64,000 nucleotides of DNA from assembly GCA_037481615.1 (NCBI GenBank), contig JBBFLI010000003.1; one strand, 5' to 3'. Both the position numbers and the translations under genes were made by a program. Shown piece by piece: positions 24,127-31,230 of this stretch (position 1 is its first letter; every line of letters begins with the position of its first letter). Under the pieces are notes generated by a model. It had not been told where the DNA came from, did not search any database, and worked only from the letters and a program-made list of their open reading frames with translations. The DNA is from SpSt-501 sp037481615 (GTDB taxonomy: Bacteria > Desulfobacterota > Desulfobacteria > Desulfobacterales > SpSt-501).

Positions 24127-24288
24127 GTGGCGAAGTGGCAGTGCATTCCCTGCGGCTATGTGTACGACCCCGCGGAAGGCGATGCCGAGGGAGGCATCCC
24201 GGCGGGGACGGCTTTCGAGGATTTGCCCGAGGGCTGGGTGTGTCCGATCTGCGGCGTGGGGAAAGACCAGTTCGAAAAGACGGCCTGA
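24127..24288 (+). CDS. Rubredoxin
   Basis: A 53-aa rubredoxin with both iron knuckles: Cys6-Ile-Pro-Cys9-Gly-Tyr and Cys39-Pro-Ile-Cys42-Gly. Aromatic and acidic positions (Trp37, Asp14-Pro15, Gly36) are as in the family, and length is standard. It starts at GTG 24127 after AAAGGAGAAG; an upstream in-frame ATG at 24088 lacks a site and would add an unusual tail. It is a one-electron carrier, in anaerobes often feeding oxygen or superoxide reduction. Confidence 0.93.
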   Translation: MAKWQCIPCGYVYDPAEGDAEGGIPAGTAFEDLPEGWVCPICGVGKDQFEKTA

Positions 24289-24351
24289 GCGGCCGACCCG
24301 TTCAGCCGCCGGGGGATGGGCAATTTTCCGCCGGGGGGAAGAGGAGAACCG

Positions 24352-24684
24352 ATGACCCAGGATTCCACGGAACTCCGGGGGGTGCCGCGGGCCGCCGCCC
24401 GGCTGGTCGAGTACGCGGAAGGCTCGATCGTGAGCCGGACCATCGTCAAGCGCGATACGGGAAACGTCACCCTCTTCGCATTCGACGCCGGCCAGGGCCT
24501 GAGCGAGCACACCGCTCCCTTCGATGCGCTGGTCTACATCCTGGACGGCCGGGCATTGATTGCCATCGGTGGCCGGGAAAACGAGGTCGCGGCGGGAGAG
24601 ATGCTCCTCATGCCCGCGAACGTGCCCCACGCACTCCAGGCGGTTGAGCGCTTCAAGATGATGCTCGTCATGATCCGCGGCTGA
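24352..24684 (+). CDS. Cupin-domain protein
   Basis: A 110-aa single cupin barrel. Motif 1 is partly degenerate: Ser-Glu-His-Thr-Ala-Pro, then Asp and the typical Tyr-Ile-Leu-Asp-Gly. Motif 2 reads Met-Pro-Ala-Asn-Val-Pro-His. One His of each motif is present, so metal binding is possible. GAGGAG precedes ATG 24352. Such proteins are often linked to small redox proteins, but the function is unknown. Confidence 0.82.
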   Translation: MTQDSTELRGVPRAAARLVEYAEGSIVSRTIVKRDTGNVTLFAFDAGQGLSEHTAPFDALVYILDGRALIAIGGRENEVAAGEMLLMPANVPHALQAVERFKMMLVMIRG

Positions 24685-24757
24685 CCTGCCGCGGTTTGCG
24701 TCTTTGCTGCAACGGGGCGGATTCCCTCGCCCCCTTCCGGAAAGGAGGCCGTCGGCC

Positions 24758-25225
24758 ATGGGGGAGCCTGTTCATGTTTCGCGGATCCGCATCGTGCGCG
24801 AGAAAGGCCCCACCCGCCGCGCCGTGATCGAGGGGTTTCCCGAGCCCATCTACTACGGGGTTCATGGCGGGATCCGAAACTTCTATCGCGTCGATCCCGA
24901 GGAGGAACACGCGGCGACCCTCGATCACATCGTGGCGGCGACCGCCGCCTGAATGATGGGCACACTGGCCGCGGTGCTGGCCGGAAAGCGGATTCCCACC
25001 CCGGAGGATCGCTACGAGGCCGAGGTCGAGGGGGAGATCGAGAACGTGGAAGGGGTGTTGAAGATCACCTGCATCCGCGTGAGGTACCGCCTCAAGCTGC
25101 CGACGGGCCGCTCCGCGGAAGCGCGGGCCGCCTTCGCGGAGTATCTCCCCCGTTGCCCGGCGGCCCAAAGCGTGATCGGCTGCATCCGCCTCGAGGATGA
25201 ACTGATCCTCGAAGAGATCCCCTGA
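24758..25225 (+). CDS. OsmC-family peroxiredoxin, probable selenoprotein (Sec65 encoded by TGA)
   Basis: Two apparent ORFs, 24758-24952 and 24953-25225, are in the same frame separated only by TGA at 24950-24952. Together they give a 155-aa OsmC/Ohr-fold protein of normal length. The TGA falls exactly where OsmC proteins have their first redox cysteine (after Ala-Ala-Thr-Ala-Ala, before Met-Met-Gly-Thr-Leu), and the second, Cys133 in Arg-Cys-Pro-Ala-Ala-Gln, is intact. A hairpin suitable as bacterial SECIS begins 12 bases after the TGA. OsmC-like selenoproteins have been reported in deltaproteobacteria. The alternative is a nonsense mutation. AAAGGAGG precedes ATG 24758. Confidence 0.8.
24965..24984 (+). 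promoter_or_regulatory. Candidate bacterial SECIS hairpin
   Basis: CTGGCC at 24965-24970 pairs with GGCCGG at 24979-24984 (six pairs, one G-U). The apical loop, bases 24971-24978, reads GCGGTGCT. The loop starts 18 bases after the TGA with a G in the first two positions and a GGT inside, fitting the bacterial SECIS pattern for SelB. The element lies within the reading frame, as is usual in bacteria. Confidence 0.55.
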
Positions 25226-25304
25226 GGACTCCCATCCCGGAGGCGACGGCGGCGGGAGGCAGGGGCGGGCAGGCCGGCCGCCCGGCTGCGTCGCGGGCGA
25301 GGGA

Positions 25305-26126
25305 TCAGCGTTTCGCCCTCACGAGCGCCTGCCAGGTGGGCTTTTCGAGAAAGCTCCCCGGGACGTTCTCCTCCATTTCGGCGAAGAGCCGCCAGGGCAC
25401 AGCGAAGGTGAGCAGATCCCCTCCCAGGAGGGGGCGGACGTATTTTCGAGCCGAGATGTCCGTGAGCCCCACCACCGCCCGCGGCTTCTCCGATCGTCCC
25501 TCCCGAAAGGGGAGGATCCCGATCGTCTGGCAGCCCGCCGCCCAGGGGATGATCACGTTTTCCATCCCCCCCCGGGCATAGTTGGCGAGGATGACGAGGG
25601 CGGCGAGTTGGTCCGGGTCGGCAAGGAAGACCACCGTCGCGGGCGCTTCCTTCTCCGGGTCGACTTCGGCGAGCGGCTTGAAAAGCACGAAGCGTGAGCC
25701 GGTCTCCCGGATGGGCAGTTCCTCCAGCCAGCGGTGGACGAGCGCGGGGGTCTTGAGATAGCCCTCGCCCTCGAGAAAGTCGCGCGCGAACTCCTTTCCC
25801 GCCTGGGCCTTCAGCGCCTCGCCCACCTGCCTTCCTTTCTCCCAGCCCGCGTTTCCGGAGGAGAGAAAATAGGCGAAGCAATCGACGCCCCCGGGGAAGC
25901 GCAGGTAGGCGTTTCCGAAGCCCAGGCCCACCCCGCCGCCCCAGCAGCCGTAGGTCTCCGCGGAGAAGGCCGCGGTCTTGCCCTTGGCGGCGTTGGCGAA
26001 GAGAAACATCACGCAGCCCCATCGGCCGGGTTTGAACTCGAGCGCACCCTCGGGCTTCTCCGCGGCAAGCATCACGGCGACGGGCCCGTACGCCGCGCCG
26101 AGCGCCGCTGCAATCCGCGATTCCAT
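25305..26126 (-). CDS. DUF169 family protein
   Basis: A 273-aa protein matching DUF169: Gly-Pro-Val-Ala-Val near residue 14, Cys residues at Gly-Cys-Val-Met-Phe, Tyr-Gly-Cys-Trp-Gly-Gly and Val-Asp-Cys-Phe, and the C-terminal Ala-Ala-Gly-Cys-Gln-Thr-Ile segment. Several conserved cysteines suggest metal or cluster binding. The family is common in anaerobes and archaea and has no established function. It has no signal peptide. It is convergent with the OsmC gene and starts beside the first REPIN-like repeat. Confidence 0.8.
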   Translation of the reverse strand: MESRIAAALGAAYGPVAVMLAAEKPEGALEFKPGRWGCVMFLFANAAKGKTAAFSAETYGCWGGGVGLGFGNAYLRFPGGVDCFAYFLSSGNAGWEKGRQVGEALKAQAGKEFARDFLEGEGYLKTPALVHRWLEELPIRETGSRFVLFKPLAEVDPEKEAPATVVFLADPDQLAALVILANYARGGMENVIIPWAAGCQTIGILPFREGRSEKPRAVVGLTDISARKYVRPLLGGDLLTFAVPWRLFAEMEENVPGSFLEKPTWQALVRAKR

Positions 26127-26150
26127 ACCTTCCTCCCTTCCCCCCCTAAA

Positions 26151-26380
26151 GGGACGTCCATTATTTTATCATTTTCCCGGGCTGCAAAAATAACACGATT
26201 CCTGGAGACCGGAAAAGCCCGGCTCATGACGGCAAGCAGGGAGGTTTGAAAGCGCAGAGGGGCGCCTCAGGCGGGGGGGGGCGGAGCGGGCTACGCAGCA
26301 GCCAGCGCCTTGCGGTGTGCGGGTTCTTTGCGGCCGCGCTCGAGGCGGATGAATCCAACCAATAAATAAATGGACGTCCC
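26151..26380. repeat. REPIN-like element 1 (inverted GGGACGTCCATT arms)
   Basis: GGGACGTCCATT at 26151-26162 and its exact reverse complement at 26369-26380 enclose a 230-base segment with no convincing gene. The AT-rich sequence next to each arm is also similar. The same 12-mer bounds a second element at 40382-40494. The inner part holds a minus-strand fragment reading toward a stop near 26291, which I could not assign. It is probably a non-autonomous repeat (REPIN/MITE type). Confidence 0.55.
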
Positions 26381-26417
26381 CGATGTCCGTCCGTCCCCGA
26401 TGTCCGTCCCCGATGTC
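26375..26417. repeat. Three copies of a 13-base repeat
   Basis: CGTCCCCGATGTC occurs at 26375-26387, 26392-26404 and 26405-26417. The last copy runs into the stop codon of the minus-strand NosL-like gene and the first overlaps the end of REPIN-like element 1. Confidence 0.75.
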
Positions 26418-26904
26418 ACTTTTTCGCTTTGCGCCGGTCGCGGATCATCTTCGTGTCGTGGTAGAGGTCGGCGAAGGCGGCCTGCAGGGCCTCCTCGAAG
26501 CCCACGATCGTTCCTCCGTGGGCCTTGACGAAAGCTTCGGCGTCCTGCCGGCCGGCGAAGGCCCACTTCGCCCTCGCGCTCATGACCCCGGGGCGGTCGC
26601 CGCCGATCACCCAGAACGCCTTCTCGGCATCGATCAGCGTGCGGGTGGAGTAGTCGCCGACCGCGAAGGAAACCGGGGCCTGATCCAGGCGGTTGACGAG
26701 CTCGACCGCCGTGCAATGGATGCTGCAGGTGCCGGTCTCGCCGCCGTTTTCAAAGACGATCACCATACGGCTGTGCGCGAATTCCGCGCGGTTCATGCCG
26801 CAGAGCGGGCAGACGGGGTGCCGCGCGATATCGGCTTCATCGGCCGCTGCAAAACCGGCGCCGAGAAGAAGGAAAGCGGACAGGAGAAGGAAAACAGATT
26901 TCAT
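26416..26904 (-). CDS. NosL-like copper-binding protein
   Basis: A 162-aa exported protein with a signal peptide (about 1-22) but no lipobox. Cys-Pro-Leu-Cys-Gly-Met near residue 32 and the later Cys-Ser-Ile-His-Cys match the NosL family, whose Cys-x-x-Cys-Gly-Met binds Cu(I). No nos genes are near, so a general copper chaperone or metal-sensing role is likelier than N2O reductase assembly. Its stop codon lies inside the 13-base repeat array. Confidence 0.78.
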   Translation of the reverse strand: MKSVFLLLSAFLLLGAGFAAADEADIARHPVCPLCGMNRAEFAHSRMVIVFENGGETGTCSIHCTAVELVNRLDQAPVSFAVGDYSTRTLIDAEKAFWVIGGDRPGVMSARAKWAFAGRQDAEAFVKAHGGTIVGFEEALQAAFADLYHDTKMIRDRRKAKK

Positions 26905-27012
26905 GCGTCACTCCTCCCGCCTGTGTTGATTTGCGGCGGCTGTTTCAGCGTGCGACAAGCCGGTGGTCCCGTTCGCCGATCGCACCGCAGAGCCTCCTTA
27001 CGGGGAAAACGG

Positions 27013-28716
27013 TCATCCAGTCAAGCCGGCCGTGTGGGAGGCGGCGCTTTCGCTGCCGCACCGGCCCTCCGCCGCAGGGCCGCCGACAGGGTTGCGGGCG
27101 GAACCGGCTTTCAGCTGCTGGCGGGCGAGCTCCACGGCCCGGCGGTAGTCGGTCTGGATGCCGTCTTCGCCGAAGACCTCCGCGCAGTTCAGGTCTTTGA
27201 GGATACGGTCCAGCCCGACCCCCTCGTTTACCACGAGGATCGGGCGGATCCCCTCGGCTTTCAGCTTTTCCACCATCTCGACCAGGGCGAAGGCGGCGGA
27301 AGTGTCCATGAAGGGGACATGGTAGCAGTTGATGATGACGACCTTCGCCCCGAGAAGCCGGTTGATCTTGTCCTGCATCTGGGCGGTCACGCCGAAGAAG
27401 AAAGCCCCGCGCACGGCGACCACGCGGATGCCGTAATCGCTCTCCTCCTGGAGCTCCTTGCCGAGATTGCGCTCCCAGTCGGACGGGGCCGCTTCGAAGA
27501 CATTGACCTGGGTCTGCCGCGCCATTTGCCAGGTGAGCATCAGGGCGGCCAGCGCGATGCCGATGGTGACGGCGACGATCAGGTCGACGAACACCGTGGT
27601 GGCGAACACCGCGACCATGACCACGAGGTCCGGTCGGGGGGCGCGTTTCACGAGTTTGAGCATGCGGTAGTCGAGGATGTCGACGCCGACTTTGATCAGG
27701 ATTCCCGCGAGGGCCGCCATGGGGATGTGGGCCGTGGCCTTGCCGAGGCCGAGCAGGACGGCAAGCAGGAACAGGGCGTGGATCATCCCGGAGAGACGGG
27801 TTCGGCCGCCGGCCTTGATGTTGACCACGGTGCGCATGGTCGCCCCGGCGCCGGGCAACCCGCCGATCAGGCCCGCGGCCAGATTGCCGACCCCCTGACC
27901 GATGAGTTCGCGGTTCGAGTCGTGGCGGTCTCGCGTCATCGAGTCGGCCACGAGCGAGGTGAGCAGGGTGTCGATGCTGCCGAGTGCCGCAAGCGCGATC
28001 GCCATGGCGAGGATCCGGGGCAAGTGCTCGGCCGACAGCGCCGGAAGTTGGAGGTCCGGCAGCCCGGTGGGGATCTGGCCGATGGTTTTCACGGGGAGGG
28101 CGAGACCCCCCGCGAGCAGGCTGGCTCCGAGAAGCGCGATCAGCGGCGAGGGGACGACCCGCGTGATGCGCGCCGGGGTGAGAAAGACGACGAGCAGCGT
28201 GAACCCCCCGAGAAGCAGGCTCTCGAGCTGCGCGCCGCTGACCGCTTTCGGCAGAGACCGCAGCGCAAGCAACGGGGATCCCACGCTGTCAAGGCCGAGG
28301 AGCGGATGAATCTGCAGCAGGAGGATGATGACCCCGATGCCGCTCATGAACCCCGAAATGACCGGGTAGGGGATGTATCGCACGAAGCCGCCGATCCGGA
28401 TCCAGCCGAAGACGATCTGCAGCACCCCGGCCAGAACCACGACCGTGAAGGCAGGGGCGAGATCCCCGGGGAAGGCGGCCACGGATGCGGCGAAGACCAC
28501 GGTCATGGGGCCGGTCGGGCCGGAGACCTGGCAGGGGGTGCCGCCCAGCAGAGAGGCGAAGAACCCGAGGGCGATCGCGCCGTAGAGGCCGGCGATGGGT
28601 CCGGCCCCGCTGGCCGCGCCGAACGCGAGCGCAAGCGGCAGGGCCACGACCCCGGCGGTAAGGCCGCCGAAGAGCTCCCCGCGCAGCAGGGAAAGCGAAG
28701 CGGTCAAACGTTTCAT
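27013..28716 (-). CDS. SulP-family anion permease with STAS domain
   Basis: A 567-aa transporter: about 10-12 membrane spans with Gly-Gly-Leu-Thr-Ala-Gly-Val-Val-Ala-Leu-Pro-Leu near residue 18, the SulP opening motif, and a C-terminal STAS domain (about 435-540). I start at ATG 28716, preceded by a G-rich site; the frame runs further upstream but through unlikely sequence. It could import sulfate, bicarbonate or a dicarboxylate. It diverges from the DauR-like regulator with a 250-base shared region. Confidence 0.87.
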   Translation of the reverse strand: MKRLTASLSLLRGELFGGLTAGVVALPLALAFGAASGAGPIAGLYGAIALGFFASLLGGTPCQVSGPTGPMTVVFAASVAAFPGDLAPAFTVVVLAGVLQIVFGWIRIGGFVRYIPYPVISGFMSGIGVIILLLQIHPLLGLDSVGSPLLALRSLPKAVSGAQLESLLLGGFTLLVVFLTPARITRVVPSPLIALLGASLLAGGLALPVKTIGQIPTGLPDLQLPALSAEHLPRILAMAIALAALGSIDTLLTSLVADSMTRDRHDSNRELIGQGVGNLAAGLIGGLPGAGATMRTVVNIKAGGRTRLSGMIHALFLLAVLLGLGKATAHIPMAALAGILIKVGVDILDYRMLKLVKRAPRPDLVVMVAVFATTVFVDLIVAVTIGIALAALMLTWQMARQTQVNVFEAAPSDWERNLGKELQEESDYGIRVVAVRGAFFFGVTAQMQDKINRLLGAKVVIINCYHVPFMDTSAAFALVEMVEKLKAEGIRPILVVNEGVGLDRILKDLNCAEVFGEDGIQTDYRRAVELARQQLKAGSARNPVGGPAAEGRCGSESAASHTAGLTG

Positions 28717-28894
28717 GGCGTCCCCCCGGGGTCCAGGATCGGTTTCCGGTGCCGCCGCCTGAGGCGGCTTCTGGGCGGCGAAAAAAAAGCGCAACAGATA
28801 CCCTGGGACCCATCCGATGTCAATGGCGCCGCAACTTTCTTGGGGGCGAAGCCGCGCCGGGTTGCAGCGGAGGGCGGGTCCTGAGGATATTAAA

Positions 28895-28923
28895 AATTTG
28901 TTTGACATCAAATAATTTGTTTG
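28895..28923 (+). promoter_or_regulatory. Direct repeats and palindrome upstream of the DauR-like gene
   Basis: AATTTGTTTG is repeated exactly at 28895-28904 and 28914-28923, and CAAAT-A-ATTTG at 28909-28919 is a perfect palindrome between them. They overlap the -35 box and spacer of the predicted promoter, so they are good candidates for the regulator's own operator. Confidence 0.45.
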
Positions 28924-28930
28924 TTAGAGC
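28902..28930 (+). promoter_or_regulatory. Predicted promoter for the DauR-ridA-dcyD operon
   Basis: TTGACA at 28902-28907 is a perfect -35 box. A 17-base spacer leads to TAGAGC at 28925-28930, a weak -10. It lies 36 bases before the ATG. The weak -10 suggests regulation. Confidence 0.45.
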
Positions 28931-28966
28931 CCTCTACGGCAACGGTCACGATCCCCGGGGGGCTTC

Positions 28967-29629
28967 ATGAACGAGCGGGAATGGATCCTCCAGACCCTGT
29001 CCCAGATCGCCGACTCTCTCGTCCGCACCTTCCCTCGCCACCTCGAAGTCGTCGTCCACGACCTTTCCGACCCCAGGCACTCCATCCGTCACATCGCGGG
29101 CGACGTGACCCGCCGCAAGGCGGGCGGCCCGCTCACCGACCTCGTCGTCCGGGCCCTCAGGCGTGAAGGCCGTGAAATCCGCGATCGCTACAACTACCGG
29201 ACCACCACCCGGGACGGGCGCGTGCTCAAGTCGACCACGACTTTCATCCGTGACCGCCGGGGGGAGATCGTCGCCGCCTTCTGCGTCAACTTCGACACGA
29301 CCGACTACCGCAACGCCGCTCAGGCCCTGGAAATCTTCTCGACCGCCGAGGCGAGTTTCGACGGCGATGAGAAAATCGAAACCTTCGCCACCTCGATCCA
29401 CGAGACGATCGAGGCGCTCTTCGAGCAGACAATCGCCAGGATCGGAAAGCAACCCCCTTACATGTCGACGCCGGAGAGAATCGATCTTTTGCGTGCGCTC
29501 GAGGAAAACGGGGTTTTCCGGATCAAGGGGTCGGTCGACCAGGTCGCCCGGAGGATGGGGATCTCCAAGTACACGGTGTACGGGTATCTCAAGAAAATCC
29601 GCCTGGAACAGGCGCTCCCCCAGCCTTGA
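28967..29629 (+). CDS. YheO/DauR-like transcriptional regulator (PAS_6 + HTH)
   Basis: A 220-aa protein with an N-terminal YheO-type PAS domain (about 8-120, with Val-Val-Val-His-Asp-Leu and Cys-Val-Asn-Phe-Asp) and a C-terminal helix-turn-helix (about 165-215, Met-Gly-Ile-Ser-Lys-Tyr-Thr-Val-Tyr). DauR, the best known member, represses D-arginine catabolism. RidA and D-cysteine desulfhydrase genes follow directly, so it likely responds to a D-amino acid or its 2-imino product. Confidence 0.85.
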   Translation: MNEREWILQTLSQIADSLVRTFPRHLEVVVHDLSDPRHSIRHIAGDVTRRKAGGPLTDLVVRALRREGREIRDRYNYRTTTRDGRVLKSTTTFIRDRRGEIVAAFCVNFDTTDYRNAAQALEIFSTAEASFDGDEKIETFATSIHETIEALFEQTIARIGKQPPYMSTPERIDLLRALEENGVFRIKGSVDQVARRMGISKYTVYGYLKKIRLEQALPQP

Positions 29630-29669
29630 GCGCGCCAGGGCGGAGATTGGAAAAGGAGGAATAAAGAGA

Positions 29670-30065
29670 ATGGAAATCGCCTCTACGCCCCGGCCGGTCT
29701 CCACGGCCGAAGCGCCCGCCGCGATCGGCCCCTATTCCCAGGGGGTGATTGCCGGGGGGTTTCTCTTCGTCTCCGGCCAGCTCCCCTTCGATCCTGCAAC
29801 CGGCGAGCCGGTTGCAGGCGGAATCGAGGAACGTGCCGAGCGGTGCCTGAAGAACCTTGCCGCCGTGGCGCGTGCCGCAGGGACGGATCTTTCGCGCGCG
29901 GTGAAGTTGACCGTCTTTTTGACCGATCTCGGGGAGTTCGCCCGGGTCAACGAGGTCTACTCCCGCCATTTTTCCACCTGTCCCCCTCCCGCCCGCTCCG
30001 CCGTGCAGGTCGCGGCGCTGCCGCGGGGGGCGGACATCGAAATCGAGGCCATCATCCAACGCTGA
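29670..30065 (+). CDS. ridA: RidA family 2-iminobutanoate/2-iminopropanoate deaminase
   Basis: A 131-aa YjgF/RidA protein: Gly-Pro-Tyr-Ser-Gln-Gly near residue 23, Ser-Gly-Gln-Leu-Pro near 41, Arg at Pro-Ala-Arg-Ser-Ala-Val-Gln near 112 (catalytic Arg) and a C-terminal Glu-Ile-Glu-Ala. It hydrolyses reactive enamine/imine products of PLP enzymes. AAAGGAGG precedes ATG 29670. The next gene is a PLP desulfhydrase that forms just such an imine from D-cysteine, which explains the pairing. Confidence 0.92.
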   Translation: MEIASTPRPVSTAEAPAAIGPYSQGVIAGGFLFVSGQLPFDPATGEPVAGGIEERAERCLKNLAAVARAAGTDLSRAVKLTVFLTDLGEFARVNEVYSRHFSTCPPPARSAVQVAALPRGADIEIEAIIQR

Positions 30066-30082
30066 GCGCAAGGAGGGTTTCC

Positions 30083-31099
30083 ATGAATCTCGCCCGATTC
30101 CCCCGCCGCCGTTACAGCCCCGGCCCCACGCCGATCGAGTTTCTGCCCCGGTTTTCCCAGGCGGTCGGCGGGCCCGAAATCTACATCAAGCGTGACGATC
30201 TGCTCGGGCTCACAGGAGGCGGCAACAAGACCCGCAAGCTCGAGTTTCTCGTGGCCGACGCTCTCGCCCAGGGGGCCGACACCCTGATCACCTGCGGGGC
30301 GGTGCAATCGAACCACTGCCGGTTGACGCTCGCCGCGGCCGTGAAGGAAGGGCTGAAATGCCGCCTGGTCCTCGAAGAGCGCGTGCCCGGAAGTTACAAC
30401 CCCGAGGCCTCGGGGAACAATTTTCTCTTCCGGTTGCTGGGGGTCGAGAGGATCGAGGTCGTCCCGGGGGGGAGCGACATGATGGCGGCCATGGCGAAGG
30501 TCGCCGAGGAACTCGCCCGTGAGGGGAGAAAGGGCTACATCATCCCCGGCGGCGGCTCGAACCCCATCGGGGCGACGGGCTACGTCGCCTGCGCCCAGGA
30601 GATCCAGGAGCAGCTCTTCGACCAGGGGCTGGCGATCGACCGCGTGGTCGTCGCCTCCGGGAGCGCCGGCACCCATGCTGGCCTGGTCACGGGGTTTGTC
30701 GGCTGCAACGTGGGGATTCCCCTTTTGGGTGTCGGCGTGAGCCGCGACCCCGCGGATCAGGAGCCGCTCGTCTATGATCTCGCCTGCCGCACCGCGGAGC
30801 GCGTGGGCGTGCGGGGAGGGATCCCGCGGGAAGCGGTCAGCTGCGTCGGCGGCTACTGGCAGCCGAAATACTCGGTACCCAACCGGAGGATGGTCGAGGC
30901 CGTGCAGCTGCTCGCCCGCACCGAGGGGATCCTCCTCGACCCCGTCTACACCGGCAAGGCGATGGCCGGACTGATCGGCATGAGCCGCGAGGGGCGCCTG
31001 CGCAAAGGCGAGAAGGTGCTCTTCGTCCACACCGGCGGTTCCCCGGGTCTCTATGCCTATATCCGTCCGGTTCTCGGCCTGGAGCCGGTGGCTGAATAG
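30083..31099 (+). CDS. dcyD: D-cysteine desulfhydrase / ACC deaminase-family PLP enzyme
   Basis: A 338-aa fold type II PLP enzyme. Gly-Gly-Gly-Asn-Lys49-Thr-Arg-Lys-Leu-Glu holds the probable PLP lysine, Gln-Ser-Asn-His near residue 74 matches the substrate loop, and Gly-Ser-Ala-Gly-Thr-His near 193 binds phosphate. It resembles D-cysteine desulfhydrase (D-Cys to pyruvate, H2S and NH3) more than ACC deaminase, but the two are hard to separate by eye. It is co-directional with ridA (18-base gap) after AAGGAGGG. It is the last GC-rich gene before the AT-rich island. Confidence 0.85.
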   Translation: MNLARFPRRRYSPGPTPIEFLPRFSQAVGGPEIYIKRDDLLGLTGGGNKTRKLEFLVADALAQGADTLITCGAVQSNHCRLTLAAAVKEGLKCRLVLEERVPGSYNPEASGNNFLFRLLGVERIEVVPGGSDMMAAMAKVAEELAREGRKGYIIPGGGSNPIGATGYVACAQEIQEQLFDQGLAIDRVVVASGSAGTHAGLVTGFVGCNVGIPLLGVGVSRDPADQEPLVYDLACRTAERVGVRGGIPREAVSCVGGYWQPKYSVPNRRMVEAVQLLARTEGILLDPVYTGKAMAGLIGMSREGRLRKGEKVLFVHTGGSPGLYAYIRPVLGLEPVAE

Positions 31100-31230
31100 G
31101 CGGAAGGGTTCTCCTTTTATGACCTGGGACCCCATGCCGCGTTGAGCGAATGATCTTTTGAAACTTGGATTCTCTGGGGAGGCAGATGCTTCCACAAAGA
31201 AAGGACCCAAAAAACAAATAAGGGGGTAAG

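Noticed and set aside
24953..25225. Separate ORF starting at ATG-ATG after the TGA
   Set aside because: It lacks a ribosome site, begins mid-domain and continues the OsmC fold in frame, so it was merged as read-through at a Sec codon.
26375..26417. CRISPR array
   Set aside because: Repeats are 13 bases, nearly without spacers, and no cas genes are present.
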